DNA of 64,000 bases from Neobacillus niacini (GCF_023715415.1 NZ_JAMBOB010000003.1:372001-436000), one strand, 5' to 3'; shown: positions 43,413-51,638, numbered from the stretch's first letter. A program made the numbers and translations. The notes: generated by a model from the sequence alone, not told the origin.

Positions 43413-43829
43413 ATGTTTTCTAATTATGAATCTCAAAATCAGCTGAAAAGGAAATATTTTGCAGCAGTTGTAATCAGCATTTTACTAGGACTAGCTTCGA
43501 GAAAATTTAGCCATTTGTTATTTCCCTTTTTAGCAGAGAATGCTGGAGATGTCCTATGGGCCATGATGGTTTACTTCGGATTTCGGTTCTTATTGTTGAA
43601 TAAAAGAATGTTACCAGCCATCTTCCTCAGTTTTTTGTTCAGCTTCGGGATCGAGTTCAGCCAGCTTTATCAAGAAGATTGGATCAATCAGATCCGCAGT
43701 ACTTTGCTAGGAGCGTTAATATTAGGTAGAGGCTTCCTTACTGTGGATCTTATTCGATATACATTTGGAATTATCATGGCCTCTAGCTTTGATCGTTTAA
43801 CAATCATAAAAAAACAGGAGAACATATAA
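43413..43829 (+). CDS. DUF2809 membrane protein
   Basis: The 138-residue protein has four hydrophobic segments and the DUF2809 pattern LGLASRKF near the N-terminus, NAGDVLWAMMVYFGFRFLL, and FSFGIEFSQLYQEDWINQIR. It is an integral membrane protein of unknown role. ATG 43413 is six bases after AAGGTG. It is divergent from the GNAT gene and convergent with a small pseudogene that begins one base after its stop. Confidence 0.82.
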   Translation: MFSNYESQNQLKRKYFAAVVISILLGLASRKFSHLLFPFLAENAGDVLWAMMVYFGFRFLLLNKRMLPAIFLSFLFSFGIEFSQLYQEDWINQIRSTLLGALILGRGFLTVDLIRYTFGIIMASSFDRLTIIKKQENI

Positions 43830-43830
43830 C

Positions 43831-44078
43831 TCAGTGTTCTTCTGTTCGAGTAGTAAATCCCTTAATAATGTTTTTTACGCGTGATGTAGAGTTAATTTTC
43901 CCCTCTTCTACGAGCGATTTATGAATCTGTTTTACCTCTTTTTTCTTTGTTTCAATACTCATTAAAAATAATTGATATTCCTCATCAGTTTCAAATTGAT
44001 TTTCATAGCGGACTCTATCATAAACGGACAGGATGAATGCATCCTCTTTAACTCCAACTCTTTTGAACCATCATTCAT
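43831..44078 (-). pseudogene. Frameshifted small gene of unknown function
   Basis: From ATG 44078 the frame reads MNDGSKELELK, then must shift by one base near the AAAGAGG at about 44045 to continue as EDAFILSVYDRVRYENQF onward to a stop at 43831. The second part is a coherent helical, charged protein end (VKQIHKSLVEEGKINSTSRV). A single lost A would explain the break, either a real mutation or a sequencing error. No family is known to me. Confidence 0.5.
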
Positions 44079-44111
44079 TTTTTAAGTAAAAAAATATAGT
44101 TACTTTTCAAT

Positions 44112-44166
44112 ATAATCGATATTGTTAATTTTGGAAATATTAAAATTTCTCAACACTATCGATTAT
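44112..44166. repeat. 55-bp imperfect inverted repeat
   Basis: The ends ATAATCGATA (44112-44121) and TATCGATTAT (44157-44166) are exact complements. The pairing continues inward with one mismatch (TGTT/AACA) and an inner AATTTT/AAAATT. It could form a long hairpin or be a small mobile-element relic. Confidence 0.45.
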
Positions 44167-44186
44167 CAGGCTTTTTTTTGAGCAAT

Positions 44187-44214
44187 AAAAAAGGTTGCAT
44201 CAGCAACCTTTTTT
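44187..44214. terminator. Bidirectional terminator
   Basis: AAAAAAGGTTGC/GCAACCTTTTTT forms a perfect 12-bp stem with a four-base loop, directly after the Cys-rich protein gene (minus strand). Confidence 0.75.
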
Positions 44215-44226
44215 CAAAAGAATTTC

Positions 44227-44469
44227 TTAAGCGTATTTTATACCAGCAATCTTGATATTATTGATATCACTGGACCCGCATGGTGTAACCGCATAGGTCA
44301 TTTCACAATTAGGACAGTTCATAATAACCGTTTCTAACGTAAATGTCTCTCCGCACTCGCAGTTAATCTCATGTGCCACTGTTGGAGCGAGTTTATCTTT
44401 CCCTTTACTTTTTACATGATCAACAATGTCTTTTCCATCTCTAATATGTGAGGAACAACCACAGCTCAT
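44227..44469 (-). CDS. Cys-rich small protein, probable zinc ribbon
   Basis: The 80-residue protein has Cys pairs at the start (MSCGCSSH) and in the middle (NCECGETF then MNCPNCEMTY, a C-x-C ... C-x2-C spacing typical of a zinc ribbon) plus a late Cys. This suggests metal binding, perhaps contact with nucleic acid or a partner protein. I do not recognise a named family, though similar bacillar hypotheticals exist. A terminator follows. Confidence 0.65.
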   Translation of the reverse strand: MSCGCSSHIRDGKDIVDHVKSKGKDKLAPTVAHEINCECGETFTLETVIMNCPNCEMTYAVTPCGSSDINNIKIAGIKYA

Positions 44470-44591
44470 TCTTAACCCTCCAAGGTGTATAATTGTATTA
44501 CCTAATAGATTAAGAATAGCATAGAAATTAGGACTGCCATCAGCCTAAAATCAAACAGATTATGACTTTTATTAATATTTAAAATAAAAAA

Positions 44592-44618
44592 AGAAGACTT
44601 CTAAATTAGATGTCTTCT
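44592..44618 (-). terminator. Terminator of the 49-residue protein gene
   Basis: An AGAAGAC/GTCTTCT stem lies 24 bases after the stop on the minus strand and is followed by TTTTTTATTTT. Confidence 0.55.
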
Positions 44619-44641
44619 ATATGAATGAAATATAATTTAAT

Positions 44642-44791
44642 TTAATGTACTCGAATCATTTCATTAATATCTTCATCATGGTGAACCCTGGTATGCTTGG
44701 ATTCATTCCGTTCAAATTCTTCAATCTCTACATTATACATTGACTCGCCAAACCACCAGTTTTTGAATTCAAGAAAAAGTTCTGTCAGCAT
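44642..44791 (-). CDS. Hypothetical small protein, 49 residues
   Basis: GGAGGAATCAAG directly precedes ATG 44791. The product (MLTELFLEFKNWWFGESMYN onward) is aromatic at the N-terminus and acidic/His-rich afterwards (ESKHTRVHHDEDINEM). No family was recognised. Its upstream region carries a regulator-type palindrome and a cre-like site, so it appears to be a regulated gene. Confidence 0.6.
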   Translation of the reverse strand: MLTELFLEFKNWWFGESMYNVEIEEFERNESKHTRVHHDEDINEMIRVH

Positions 44792-44834
44792 CTTGATTCC
44801 TCCAGTTACGGTTATTGGAATTTCTTATACTCTT

Positions 44835-44875
44835 ATTATACATGTGAATCTATTCACATAAAAGCGCTTTCAAAA
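44835..44875 (-). promoter_or_regulatory. Rex/FNR-like palindrome and cre-like site at a -10 element
   Basis: On the minus strand TATAAT lies at 44835-44840. Just upstream ATGTGAATCTATTCACAT (44842-44859) fits both the FNR/Crp form TGTGA-N6-TCACA and the Rex form TGTGAA-N4-TTCACA exactly. Beside it TGAAAGCGCTTTTA (about 44860-44873) is one mismatch from a cre. A regulator bound here would cover the promoter. Confidence 0.55.
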
Positions 44876-44968
44876 TAGGCGGAATAGGAAAATAATAGTG
44901 AATAATTAGATAATAGTGCGAATCCTAGATTTATGTTTATGGGGAACGGATTTCCGTTCCCTATTCCA

Positions 44969-45376
44969 TTATTTTTTATTTACTGCAGCTACAGCCTCAA
45001 TCTCTACCAACTGATTTTTATAGCCTAATACTGTAACACCTGACAATGTACTTGGAACATCATGATCACCAAACTCTTTTCTAATCGTTTCCCATGCAGT
45101 GACCAAGTCAGACTGATTCTGAGTAGCAACGAGGACTCTTGTATAGACGACGTCTTCCAATGTGGCAGCACATTCTTTTAATGCCTCTTTCAAATTCTCA
45201 ACACAAAGATTTGCTTGCATTTCAATATCACTTGATTCTGGTACGATTCTCTCTTTTGTAAGTGGACATGCTCCTGCTAGAAAGAGAATATCCATCCCCG
45301 CTGGAATTCGACTAGCGTACGCATAGTCGACTTGGGCTAAATTGGTAGAATGAATGAGTGATATTTTTTTGGTCAT
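44969..45376 (-). CDS. RidA/YjgF family protein
   Basis: The 135-residue RidA-fold protein contains DILFLAGACPLTKE, QANLCVENLKEALKECAATLEDVVYTRVLVA and a C-terminal VEIEAVAAVNK. The substrate-salt-bridge Arg of true enamine/imine deaminases (in the usual PxR segment) is not obvious: the corresponding stretch reads DVPSTLSGVTVLG, so deaminase activity is doubtful. ATG 45376 follows GGAGGGAAGG. It is divergent from the alcohol dehydrogenase gene. Confidence 0.8.
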   Translation of the reverse strand: MTKKISLIHSTNLAQVDYAYASRIPAGMDILFLAGACPLTKERIVPESSDIEMQANLCVENLKEALKECAATLEDVVYTRVLVATQNQSDLVTAWETIRKEFGDHDVPSTLSGVTVLGYKNQLVEIEAVAAVNKK

Positions 45377-45519
45377 TTTTGCCTTCCCTCCTATTAATTC
45401 CAATCTTATAGTGTAATTGTATCAAATTAAAATGGATTCATGTATTGAATGTCCTCTAACTGGAATATCTATTTAGTTAGGTGTTTTACATTTTAGAGAT
45501 ATTGATATGGAGGGCTTTT

Positions 45520-46491
45520 ATGAAAGCGATTGTGTATAAAAAATATGGTCCGCCTGATGTTCTTGAAGTAACAGAGGTCGAAAAGCCTATTCCTAATGAT
45601 AATCAAGTATTGGTGAAGGTTCATGCGGCATCAGTGAATTTTGGAAACCTGGTTCTTTTAAAGGGAGAACCATTCTTGGCCCGTTTTGCTTTTGGTATTT
45701 TAAAACCAAAATACTCTATTCCTGGTGGTGATATGGCTGGTACGGTAGAAGCAGTTGGCAAAAATATTACTCAATTCCAACCTGGTGATGAAGTGTTCGG
45801 AGATTTGTCCGGCAGTGGCTGGGGTGCTTTTGCTGAATTTGTGGCAGTTCCTGAAAATGCATTAGCCTTAAAACCAACCAATTTGTCCTTTGAAGAAGCG
45901 GCTGCGGCTCCGATGGCAGGAGTCACGGCCTTACAAGGTATGCGGAATAAAGGAAAAATTCAACCTGGACATAAGGTATTAATTAATGGTGCCTCTGGCG
46001 GTGTCGGGACTTTTGCCGTACAGATTGCAAAAGCATTGGGAGCAGAGGTTACAGGTGTCTGTAGTACAAGAAATATAGATATTTTACAATCGCTTGGAGC
46101 AGATCACGTCATTGACTATACGAAAGAAAAGTTTACTGAGACTGAGGATATCTATGACCTGATTCTTGGTGTTAACGGACACCAACCACTTTCAGATTAT
46201 AAGCGAGCTTTAAAACCTAAAGGTATATTTGTTCACGTTGGAGGTTCTGGGTCTCAAATGTTTCTGGCTATGACAGTGGGAGCTTGGATTTCAAAGACCT
46301 CGAGTAAAAAAATGGGAACTTTTTTACAAAGAGCTAATCAAGAGGATCTTGTTAGTCTGAAAGAACTGATGGAATCCGGTAAAGTAAAACCTGTTATTGA
46401 TAGGCAGTATACGTTAAGCGAGGTTCCTGAAGCATTCCGATATTTTGAACAAGGGCATGCCCAAGGAAAAGTAGTCATAACGGTGGATTAA
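45520..46491 (+). CDS. Zinc-independent NAD(P)-dependent alcohol dehydrogenase / quinone oxidoreductase
   Basis: The 323-residue MDR-family protein has the GroES-like opening MKAIVYKKYGPPDVL, GGDMAGTVEAVGKNI, and a Rossmann motif GASGGVGTFAVQIAKALGAEV (about 148-168). The catalytic-zinc Cys and the structural zinc Cys cluster are absent, as in quinone oxidoreductases. Similar Bacillus proteins reduce enones or quinones with NADPH. GGAGGG sits six bases before ATG 45520; the longer frame from 45481 lacks a site. A terminator and the first of several repeats follow. Confidence 0.85.
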   Translation: MKAIVYKKYGPPDVLEVTEVEKPIPNDNQVLVKVHAASVNFGNLVLLKGEPFLARFAFGILKPKYSIPGGDMAGTVEAVGKNITQFQPGDEVFGDLSGSGWGAFAEFVAVPENALALKPTNLSFEEAAAAPMAGVTALQGMRNKGKIQPGHKVLINGASGGVGTFAVQIAKALGAEVTGVCSTRNIDILQSLGADHVIDYTKEKFTETEDIYDLILGVNGHQPLSDYKRALKPKGIFVHVGGSGSQMFLAMTVGAWISKTSSKKMGTFLQRANQEDLVSLKELMESGKVKPVIDRQYTLSEVPEAFRYFEQGHAQGKVVITVD

Positions 46492-46601
46492 TACGTCCCC
46501 ATGGAATAACCCCAAAGTGATTGTTAACGGGTTTACTTGTAAGGTGCAAAAACCTTAAATCACAGACCAATTCACACAGGAAATAACATATATTTCACAG
46601 T

Positions 46602-46643
46602 TAAAAAGGCTTAGAGTTATTTTCAACTCAAAGCCTTTTTTTG
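46602..46643 (+). terminator. Terminator of the alcohol dehydrogenase gene
   Basis: An AAAGGCTT-x-GAGTT/AACTCAAAGCCTTT stem with one bulge is followed by seven T. Confidence 0.7.
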
Positions 46644-46650
46644 TATTATC

Positions 46651-46702
46651 ATATTTCACTAAAGCACCAAGGTAGTTTAAGTACATCACTTCACAATCTT
46701 GG
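46651..46702 (+). repeat. Intergenic repeat, copy a
   Basis: The core TAGTTTAAGTACATCACTTC (46673-46692), followed by ACAATCTT, is shared with copies c and d. It is preceded by CTAAAGCACC. It follows a terminator hairpin. Confidence 0.55.
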
Positions 46703-46801
46703 GTTAGTGTTTCGACCAACACAAAAAAGAACCGACATTTTTCAGTTAAGCAATTGCTTTTCCTATAGCTTTTTTATACCAGTCGTCTCCGTTAGCAATG
46801 T

Positions 46802-47251
46802 TTATTTTGATATCCATTCATATTGAATATCAGGTAAATTTTCTTCATTTTCGTGTCCTCTACCAATGATTTTAAATCCATTCTTTTCATAAAATCGTTG
46901 TGCATTTTCATTTACTTCAAATGTATATAATGTTAATCTCCCATTTGATTTTGCTTTAACTTTATCTAGTAATGTTTGACCTATACCCATTCCTTGATAA
47001 TCTATATGAATATAAAGTTGGCTTATTTCCGTTTCATTAGAAGCAATCATTCCAACTACTCTATCATCAATTAACGCTAAATTTATTTGAAACTGTTCAG
47101 GTAATATAGTATTTAAAAAATAAACGTGATTTTCAAAGCTATGAATTTCTTTCTGACCAATTGCCTGTTCCTTACTATCTCGCCACATTTTCACTGTTTG
47201 TTCAGCGTACTTGGGATTATATTGAGTAATTATGATTTGGTGTTGGTTCAC
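46802..47251 (-). CDS. GNAT family N-acetyltransferase
   Basis: The 149-residue GNAT has motif A ISQLYIHIDYQGMGIGQTLL (Q-x-x-G-I-G) and the C-terminal NENAQRFYEKNGFKIIGRG, a signature of bacterial acetyltransferases acting on small molecules or protein N-termini. GTG at 47251 follows GGAGG by nine bases. It stands in a run of single genes separated by repeats, with no operon partner. Confidence 0.85.
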   Translation of the reverse strand: MNQHQIIITQYNPKYAEQTVKMWRDSKEQAIGQKEIHSFENHVYFLNTILPEQFQINLALIDDRVVGMIASNETEISQLYIHIDYQGMGIGQTLLDKVKAKSNGRLTLYTFEVNENAQRFYEKNGFKIIGRGHENEENLPDIQYEWISK

Positions 47252-47406
47252 TACAATACCTCCTCAATTTACTTCTCCTCGTTATTTATGAAAGCGACTT
47301 TTTTTACAAAAAGCTGTCAGTCTTCTTTCACTTTTGGAATTCAGGATTCTATATTTGTAATCTTCATAGTCGAAGGGTGTTTATTCGCAAAATAAAATTT
47401 TGTTAT

Positions 47407-47913
47407 CTAAAGATCACGCAAGTTCCAAACAACTTCTTCTCCATTCTCTTTCCAGGAACTATGGTGGCGAATGAAACCAATCTTTTCAAGAACTCGAAAG
47501 GAAGCAATATTCCAAGAACCCACAGTAGCCCATAAACGTCGCCGTCCAGTGGCGACCGCAGCTTCAATAATTGATGATGCGGCTTCAGTTGCATAGCCAT
47601 TTCCATGGACTCTTTGGAACAGTTCATAAGCAATTTCCGGCTCTTCTATAGTAGAACGACCGATAATTAACCCGCAATATCCAATAATATCTCCTTCATC
47701 TTTGCGTCGGATTGTGAGTAGACTTATACCACTTTCCAGTGCTCTTTCGCGTAAACTGATAACATTTTTGAGAGCAGCCTCAAGAGTTGGCTTAGCAACG
47801 CCCCGTTCCCCAACAAGTTCTCTATACCAGGATGCATCTGATTCCTCCCACATACTCAAGTAAAGCCGTTCAGTTATTATTTCAAAGTTCATTGGCGAGA
47901 AACTATTAGTCAT
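47407..47913 (-). CDS. GNAT acetyltransferase, RimJ/RimL type
   Basis: The 168-residue protein opens with FEIITERLYLSMWEESDASW, the RimL-like start, and has motif A ELFQRVHGNGYATEAASSII (N-x-x-GYATEA) and NIASFRVLEKIGFIRH. RimJ/RimL relatives acetylate ribosomal protein N-termini or antibiotics; which applies here is unknown. AAGGAGGT precedes the ATG. It is separated from the MOSC gene by repeat copy b. Confidence 0.86.
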   Translation of the reverse strand: MTNSFSPMNFEIITERLYLSMWEESDASWYRELVGERGVAKPTLEAALKNVISLRERALESGISLLTIRRKDEGDIIGYCGLIIGRSTIEEPEIAYELFQRVHGNGYATEAASSIIEAAVATGRRRLWATVGSWNIASFRVLEKIGFIRHHSSWKENGEEVVWNLRDL

Positions 47914-47946
47914 TTTATAACCTCCTTTTAAAGTAGTCGAACAGGA

Positions 47947-48003
47947 AAAAGGCTGCTGTTTTGCAGCAAGTTCTTTAAGTAAAACCCCTGTTAGTTAAAA
48001 AAG
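47947..48003 (+). repeat. Intergenic repeat, copy b
   Basis: A GGCTGCTG-TTTT-GCAGCA hairpin is followed by CTTTAAGTAAAACCCCTGTTAG, here weakly matching the core of copies a, c and d and closely matching copy e. Confidence 0.45.
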
Positions 48004-48115
48004 ACATTAATATCCCTTTTTTTAAACTAAACTGGCCCGTAAGCACAAAATTAAAGAGCTGCAGATCCATTTATTAATCTTCAACTCTTGCCCCTGTAGT
48101 TGGACAACAATTATC

Positions 48116-48820
48116 TTATTGTAAGATTATCTCATCTCCAACATTTACCTCACCTATACGTTCAACCTTAGCCCAAACTCCAAACATTCCACTATGATTA
48201 TTTACTAAGTGTCGGAGGACCCGATCATCCTCTTTTAATTCCTCTTGTTGATTGTTCACCATTATACACCTTTGAAGTGGAGCAACAACTCTCAGATTAA
48301 CAGTTGGTCCAACTTTGATTAGTCGGTCTACCCAATCAAATTCGAGATATCCCGGTGATTCTGTATCAATTAAAATGTTTGCCCGAAAACGACGAGGGTC
48401 TACCAGCTCACCTATTTCCTGACTCAACATACGTAATGCAGAAGTCGTAATGATACTTATTGGACCCTCGTCAAAATGAGATATAGATTCTTCTCGTGCC
48501 AAGGATACTTGAAATCCAAGCCACTCAGTCAACCCCTCATTTAAGGCATTATTGTCACCACGATATTCAGTTCCATCAGGCATAGTTATAATTGGAGTAA
48601 TACCCTCATATCGAGCTTTAAAATTAAATAACCCATCCATCTGCTGGAAGCGGCGTGTTGTCTTGCCACTACCAAACTTTCCTCTTGTGTTTTTAATAGC
48701 CCACAGTCGGTCTCCAAATAGACCTCTCTCACCAACTGAAACTGCGGATACAGACTCTCCTAATATTGATTTTACTGGAAATCGGCGGATTTCTTTGACT
48801 CTCCCTACATTACAATTCAA
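48116..48820 (-). CDS. MOSC domain protein with beta-barrel N-terminus
   Basis: The 234-residue protein has a MOSC N-terminal beta-barrel (VGRVKEIRRFPVKSILGESV) and a MOSC core. Near the C-terminus, VVAPLQRCIMVN carries the conserved Cys that binds the molybdenum cofactor sulfur or a substrate, followed by LRHLVNNHSGMFGVWAKV. Relatives act in molybdenum cofactor sulfuration or as N-hydroxylated-compound (mARC/YiiM-like) reductases. TTG at 48820 follows GGGGGTG by six bases. Confidence 0.86.
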   Translation of the reverse strand: MNCNVGRVKEIRRFPVKSILGESVSAVSVGERGLFGDRLWAIKNTRGKFGSGKTTRRFQQMDGLFNFKARYEGITPIITMPDGTEYRGDNNALNEGLTEWLGFQVSLAREESISHFDEGPISIITTSALRMLSQEIGELVDPRRFRANILIDTESPGYLEFDWVDRLIKVGPTVNLRVVAPLQRCIMVNNQQEELKEDDRVLRHLVNNHSGMFGVWAKVERIGEVNVGDEIILQ

Positions 48821-48936
48821 AGTTTCACCCCCATTTTCTGCTTTTAAAGGATTTTATTCTCCTATATTCATATTATGTTATTCTCCAAGTAACCTAGTTC
48901 AATAAAAAATGCCCACCGCAATGGCAGCCGGTTCTC

Positions 48937-48980
48937 AAGAAACGCCCCCGTTACTTTAAGTGCGCTATTTCACAATTTTT
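48937..48980 (+). repeat. Intergenic repeat, copy c
   Basis: GTTACTTTAAGTGCGCTATT then TCACAATTTTT matches copies a and d. A GCC-rich hairpin (GCCCACCGCAATGGCAGCC) lies just upstream. The rest of the 438-base gap 48821-49258 holds no gene. Confidence 0.55.
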
Positions 48981-49258
48981 TTGTGAGATTAGAAAAAGGC
49001 AAACTACATCTTGAAGAATCACACCAGTTAAGCTATAAATGTATCCCGATAATAATCGGAATTAATGAACCACCCGCATTGAACCATGTTGAAGTCTATT
49101 TGTAAAAAACTTCCATAAATACTGTTTTTATCAAAACTACACCTTGTTTCTCATCAGTAAAATCTTTTGCTTTAAGAGGTTTCTAATTTTTTACATATTA
49201 TACACCTCTGAGAGAACAATAAAAAAAATGTACAATTTCGTTTATTGGAGGAAAAATC

Positions 49259-50275
49259 TTGGAGACAAATAACCCCATTCGATTAACTGCTCCAGAAATG
49301 GCAAGCCTTTGGACTCAATACATTTTTGATACCATGTCCATTTGTTTTTTTCGTTATGCACTGGAGCATATCGAAGATCCTGATGTCAAATCGATTTACC
49401 AAACATCCTTGGGAATATCCCAAAAGCATGTTCAAAAAATTACAGAATTTATGTTAAATGAAAATTATCCTATTCCACATGGGTTTACAGAAAAAGATGA
49501 CGTAAACATTCAGGCACCTCGTCTTTTTCAAGACCCGTTCTACCTAAATTATATTTATATCATGACTTTGCAAGGCATGACTGGATATTCTTTGTCTGTT
49601 GGTACTTCCGTTCGTTCTGACTTACGGAAGTATTACATAACCTGTATGTCCGAAACGATGGAGCTTTTTGATCAATCCATTGATTTAATGCTTTCGAAAG
49701 GACTTTTTGTACGACCTCCTGTTATTTCACCACCCGAATCAATCGATTTTGTAAAGCACCAAAGTTTTTTGACGGGATGGTTGGGAGATCGTCGTCCTCT
49801 GAATGCTATCGAAATAGGAGATATTACTTTCAACATGCTAAAAATGCATTTACATGCTGCTTTAAAAGTGGGGTTCATCCAAGTAGCCCAATCCAAAGAG
49901 ATTAGTCAATATTTCATGAGGGGTCTTGACATTGCCAATAAACACATAAAAATATTTGAATCGGTATTTAAGGAAGATAAATTGAATTCGCCTTTTTCTT
50001 GGCAATCGATGATTACGAGCTCTACTTCTATGACCTTTTCAGATAAATATATGATGTACCAAATTCTATTGTCTACACAATTATCCCTTTCATTTTATGG
50101 TTCCGCTTTGAGTGTCAATTCAAGAAGAGATTTAGGTGCTGATTACATACGACTAATTTTAGAACTTTTACAATTTGCAGAAGACGGAGCAAACCTAATG
50201 ATAAAAAATGGATGGTTAGAGCAGCCTCCAACAGCAAGTGACCGTGACTCGCTCGCCAACAGGAAGGAGAAATAA
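49259..50275 (+). CDS. DUF3231 protein, duplicated domain
   Basis: The 338-residue, all-helical protein consists of two related halves (about 10-165 and 180-330) with repeated TAPEMASLW-type and LSTQLSLSFYGSALS-type segments, as in the DUF3231 family of bacilli, which is predicted to have a ferritin-like four-helix bundle and is often near stress or spore genes. No iron ligands are obvious. TTG at 49259 lies seven bases after GGAGGAAA. Its terminator is followed by repeat copy d. Confidence 0.78.
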   Translation: METNNPIRLTAPEMASLWTQYIFDTMSICFFRYALEHIEDPDVKSIYQTSLGISQKHVQKITEFMLNENYPIPHGFTEKDDVNIQAPRLFQDPFYLNYIYIMTLQGMTGYSLSVGTSVRSDLRKYYITCMSETMELFDQSIDLMLSKGLFVRPPVISPPESIDFVKHQSFLTGWLGDRRPLNAIEIGDITFNMLKMHLHAALKVGFIQVAQSKEISQYFMRGLDIANKHIKIFESVFKEDKLNSPFSWQSMITSSTSMTFSDKYMMYQILLSTQLSLSFYGSALSVNSRRDLGADYIRLILELLQFAEDGANLMIKNGWLEQPPTASDRDSLANRKEK

Positions 50276-50296
50276 ATAATATGTAAAAACTGGACG

Positions 50297-50320
50297 CTAG
50301 GAACGATTCCTAGCTTTTTC
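50297..50320 (+). terminator. Terminator of the DUF3231 gene
   Basis: A CTAGGAA/TTCCTAG stem with a CGA loop is followed by CTTTTTC. Confidence 0.75.
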
Positions 50321-50368
50321 ATTTGCTGCTCATAGGGCAAAGAAAACAAAATTCCATCTCCCTTGTAC

Positions 50369-50412
50369 CACTAAACTGCACCGTTAGTTTAAGTGCATTA
50401 TTTCACAAATTA
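50369..50412 (+). repeat. Intergenic repeat, copy d
   Basis: ACTAAACTGCACCGTTAGTT then TAAGTGCATTATTTCACAAA is the clearest copy of the shared core, matching copies a and c. It abuts the 3' end of the DfsB pseudogene. Confidence 0.6.
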
Positions 50413-50890
50413 GTGTTTTATTCCTCCTTCTATAAACTTTGCAATAAATTCACATTTTTTTATAGCCCAAATGTAATGATTGGAAGTCCACTTATAGTAT
50501 TTTTTTGTCATGATTTCTTCATTGGTATGTAATTTAATTAAGTTCATTACTCTTTCATGGCTTAACTTCAATTTTTTAAGAGCAAAATTTAATGTTACAT
50601 CTTGATTTTTCCCCAAATTTGCTTATTAATTAGTTTTATATTACTCCATTTATAGCCAGGTGCCGGAATAGAAGGAGTATCCCCATTCATCCCTTCTCTA
50701 TGCCGCCTCTCAAGCATTGCATGTCATTCATAAAGGTGCATTAATACATCACGAAAATTCTAATCTTTTCTTGTGTTTCAATAGAAATGCCCCTTTTTCT
50801 GCTTGGTACAGTTTCAATTATTTGAAGTAGTGATTTGAAATTCATGTCGCTATTTAACAATAGAATATCCTTTTCACTCTTTGCTGGCAT
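50410..50890 (-). pseudogene. DfsB/ClbS (DUF1706) family pseudogene
   Basis: ATG 50890 with a GGGAGGGG site starts MPAKSEKDILLLNSDMNFKS, the usual opening of the DfsB/ClbS four-helix family. The frame is lost after about 46 codons and continues in another frame as FRDVLMHLYE-stop-HAML (a Trp codon turned to TGA) and GYKWSNIKLINKQIW. A second frameshift near 50610 leads to LIKLHTNEEIMTKKYYKWTS and the stop at 50410. The total span of about 160 codons equals an intact family member, so three point lesions inactivated a full-length gene. Confidence 0.8.
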
Positions 50891-50969
50891 AGGATTCCCC
50901 TCCCTTTTTACTATATTTTCAACATTAGAACATATGGTCTTGTGCAAGAAATTTAATCTAGATAATGAA

Positions 50970-51023
50970 AAGATTGCCGCAGCAACCTGATCTTAAAGTA
51001 AAGCCCTCCGTTGGGTATAGTTA
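50970..51023 (+). repeat. Intergenic repeat, copy e
   Basis: A GATTGCCGCAGCAACC hairpin is followed by TTAAAGTAAAGCCCTCCGTT, which aligns with copy b (GCAGCAA then TTTAAGTAAAACCCCTGTT). Confidence 0.45.
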
Positions 51024-51119
51024 ACTTCTACTATTTTACGATATGAAACAAATAATTTTGTTAAATTAAACTCCTTGGTAAGCAAAAACAAAATGGGCTA
51101 CTGAAACCTTTTGTTAAAC

Positions 51120-51167
51120 TCAAGCCCGATAAGAAAGGACCAAATTTATGGTCCTTTCTTATCGGGC
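51120..51167 (-). terminator. Terminator of the BltD-like acetyltransferase gene
   Basis: A perfect 19-bp stem (AGCCCGATAAGAAAGGACC and its complement) lies 16 bases after the stop codon. Confidence 0.75.
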
Positions 51168-51182
51168 TATTCTATTTATCTA

Positions 51183-51638
51183 TCATTCATTTATATTTTT
51201 TATTACTGCCATTTCCTTACCGAACCTATCACCATTATCAATAAATCCCAGACTCAAGTATAGTTTATGTGCTCCCAAATTTTCAGGATGATAACCTACA
51301 ACAATTTTTTCAGCATTAGGTAACTTAGCCATCTCTGAAATCATTAACTTAGTTGCAGCTTTTCCTATGCCCTTGCCTTGGAATTCTTTATCCACCATTA
51401 TTCTATATACCCAATAACCATCAAGTTCTTCTTGAACAGTATTGTACATCAAAAAGCCAACCACTTTCTCTTCAGCATAAATAGCATATGGCTTTAATGT
51501 AGGCTCAAACTTTGACTGAGCTATTGATATAGAATTGGGCTCAATGTATTCTTTTTGGTCCGTGGATACTTCTAATACACAACAGTCATACCAGTTTTCT
51601 GAATTTAAATCTACGATTTTCACATTTTCGATCCTCAT
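51183..51638 (-). CDS. GNAT acetyltransferase, diamine/spermidine type (BltD/PaiA-like)
   Basis: The 151-residue GNAT resembles Bacillus BltD: VSTDQKEYIEPNSISIAQSK (about 25-44), WVYRIMVDKEFQGKGIGKAA with a Q-x-x-G-I-G motif A, and HPENLGAHKLYLSLGFIDNG. BltD-type enzymes acetylate spermidine or other polyamines. AAAGGGG precedes the ATG. It is the last GNAT of the repeat-separated block. Confidence 0.82.
   Translation of the reverse strand: MRIENVKIVDLNSENWYDCCVLEVSTDQKEYIEPNSISIAQSKFEPTLKPYAIYAEEKVVGFLMYNTVQEELDGYWVYRIMVDKEFQGKGIGKAATKLMISEMAKLPNAEKIVVGYHPENLGAHKLYLSLGFIDNGDRFGKEMAVIKNINE

Noticed and set aside
50410..50616. Separate 68-residue gene
   Set aside because: It is the C-terminal part of the DfsB/ClbS pseudogene, which explains its sequence better.
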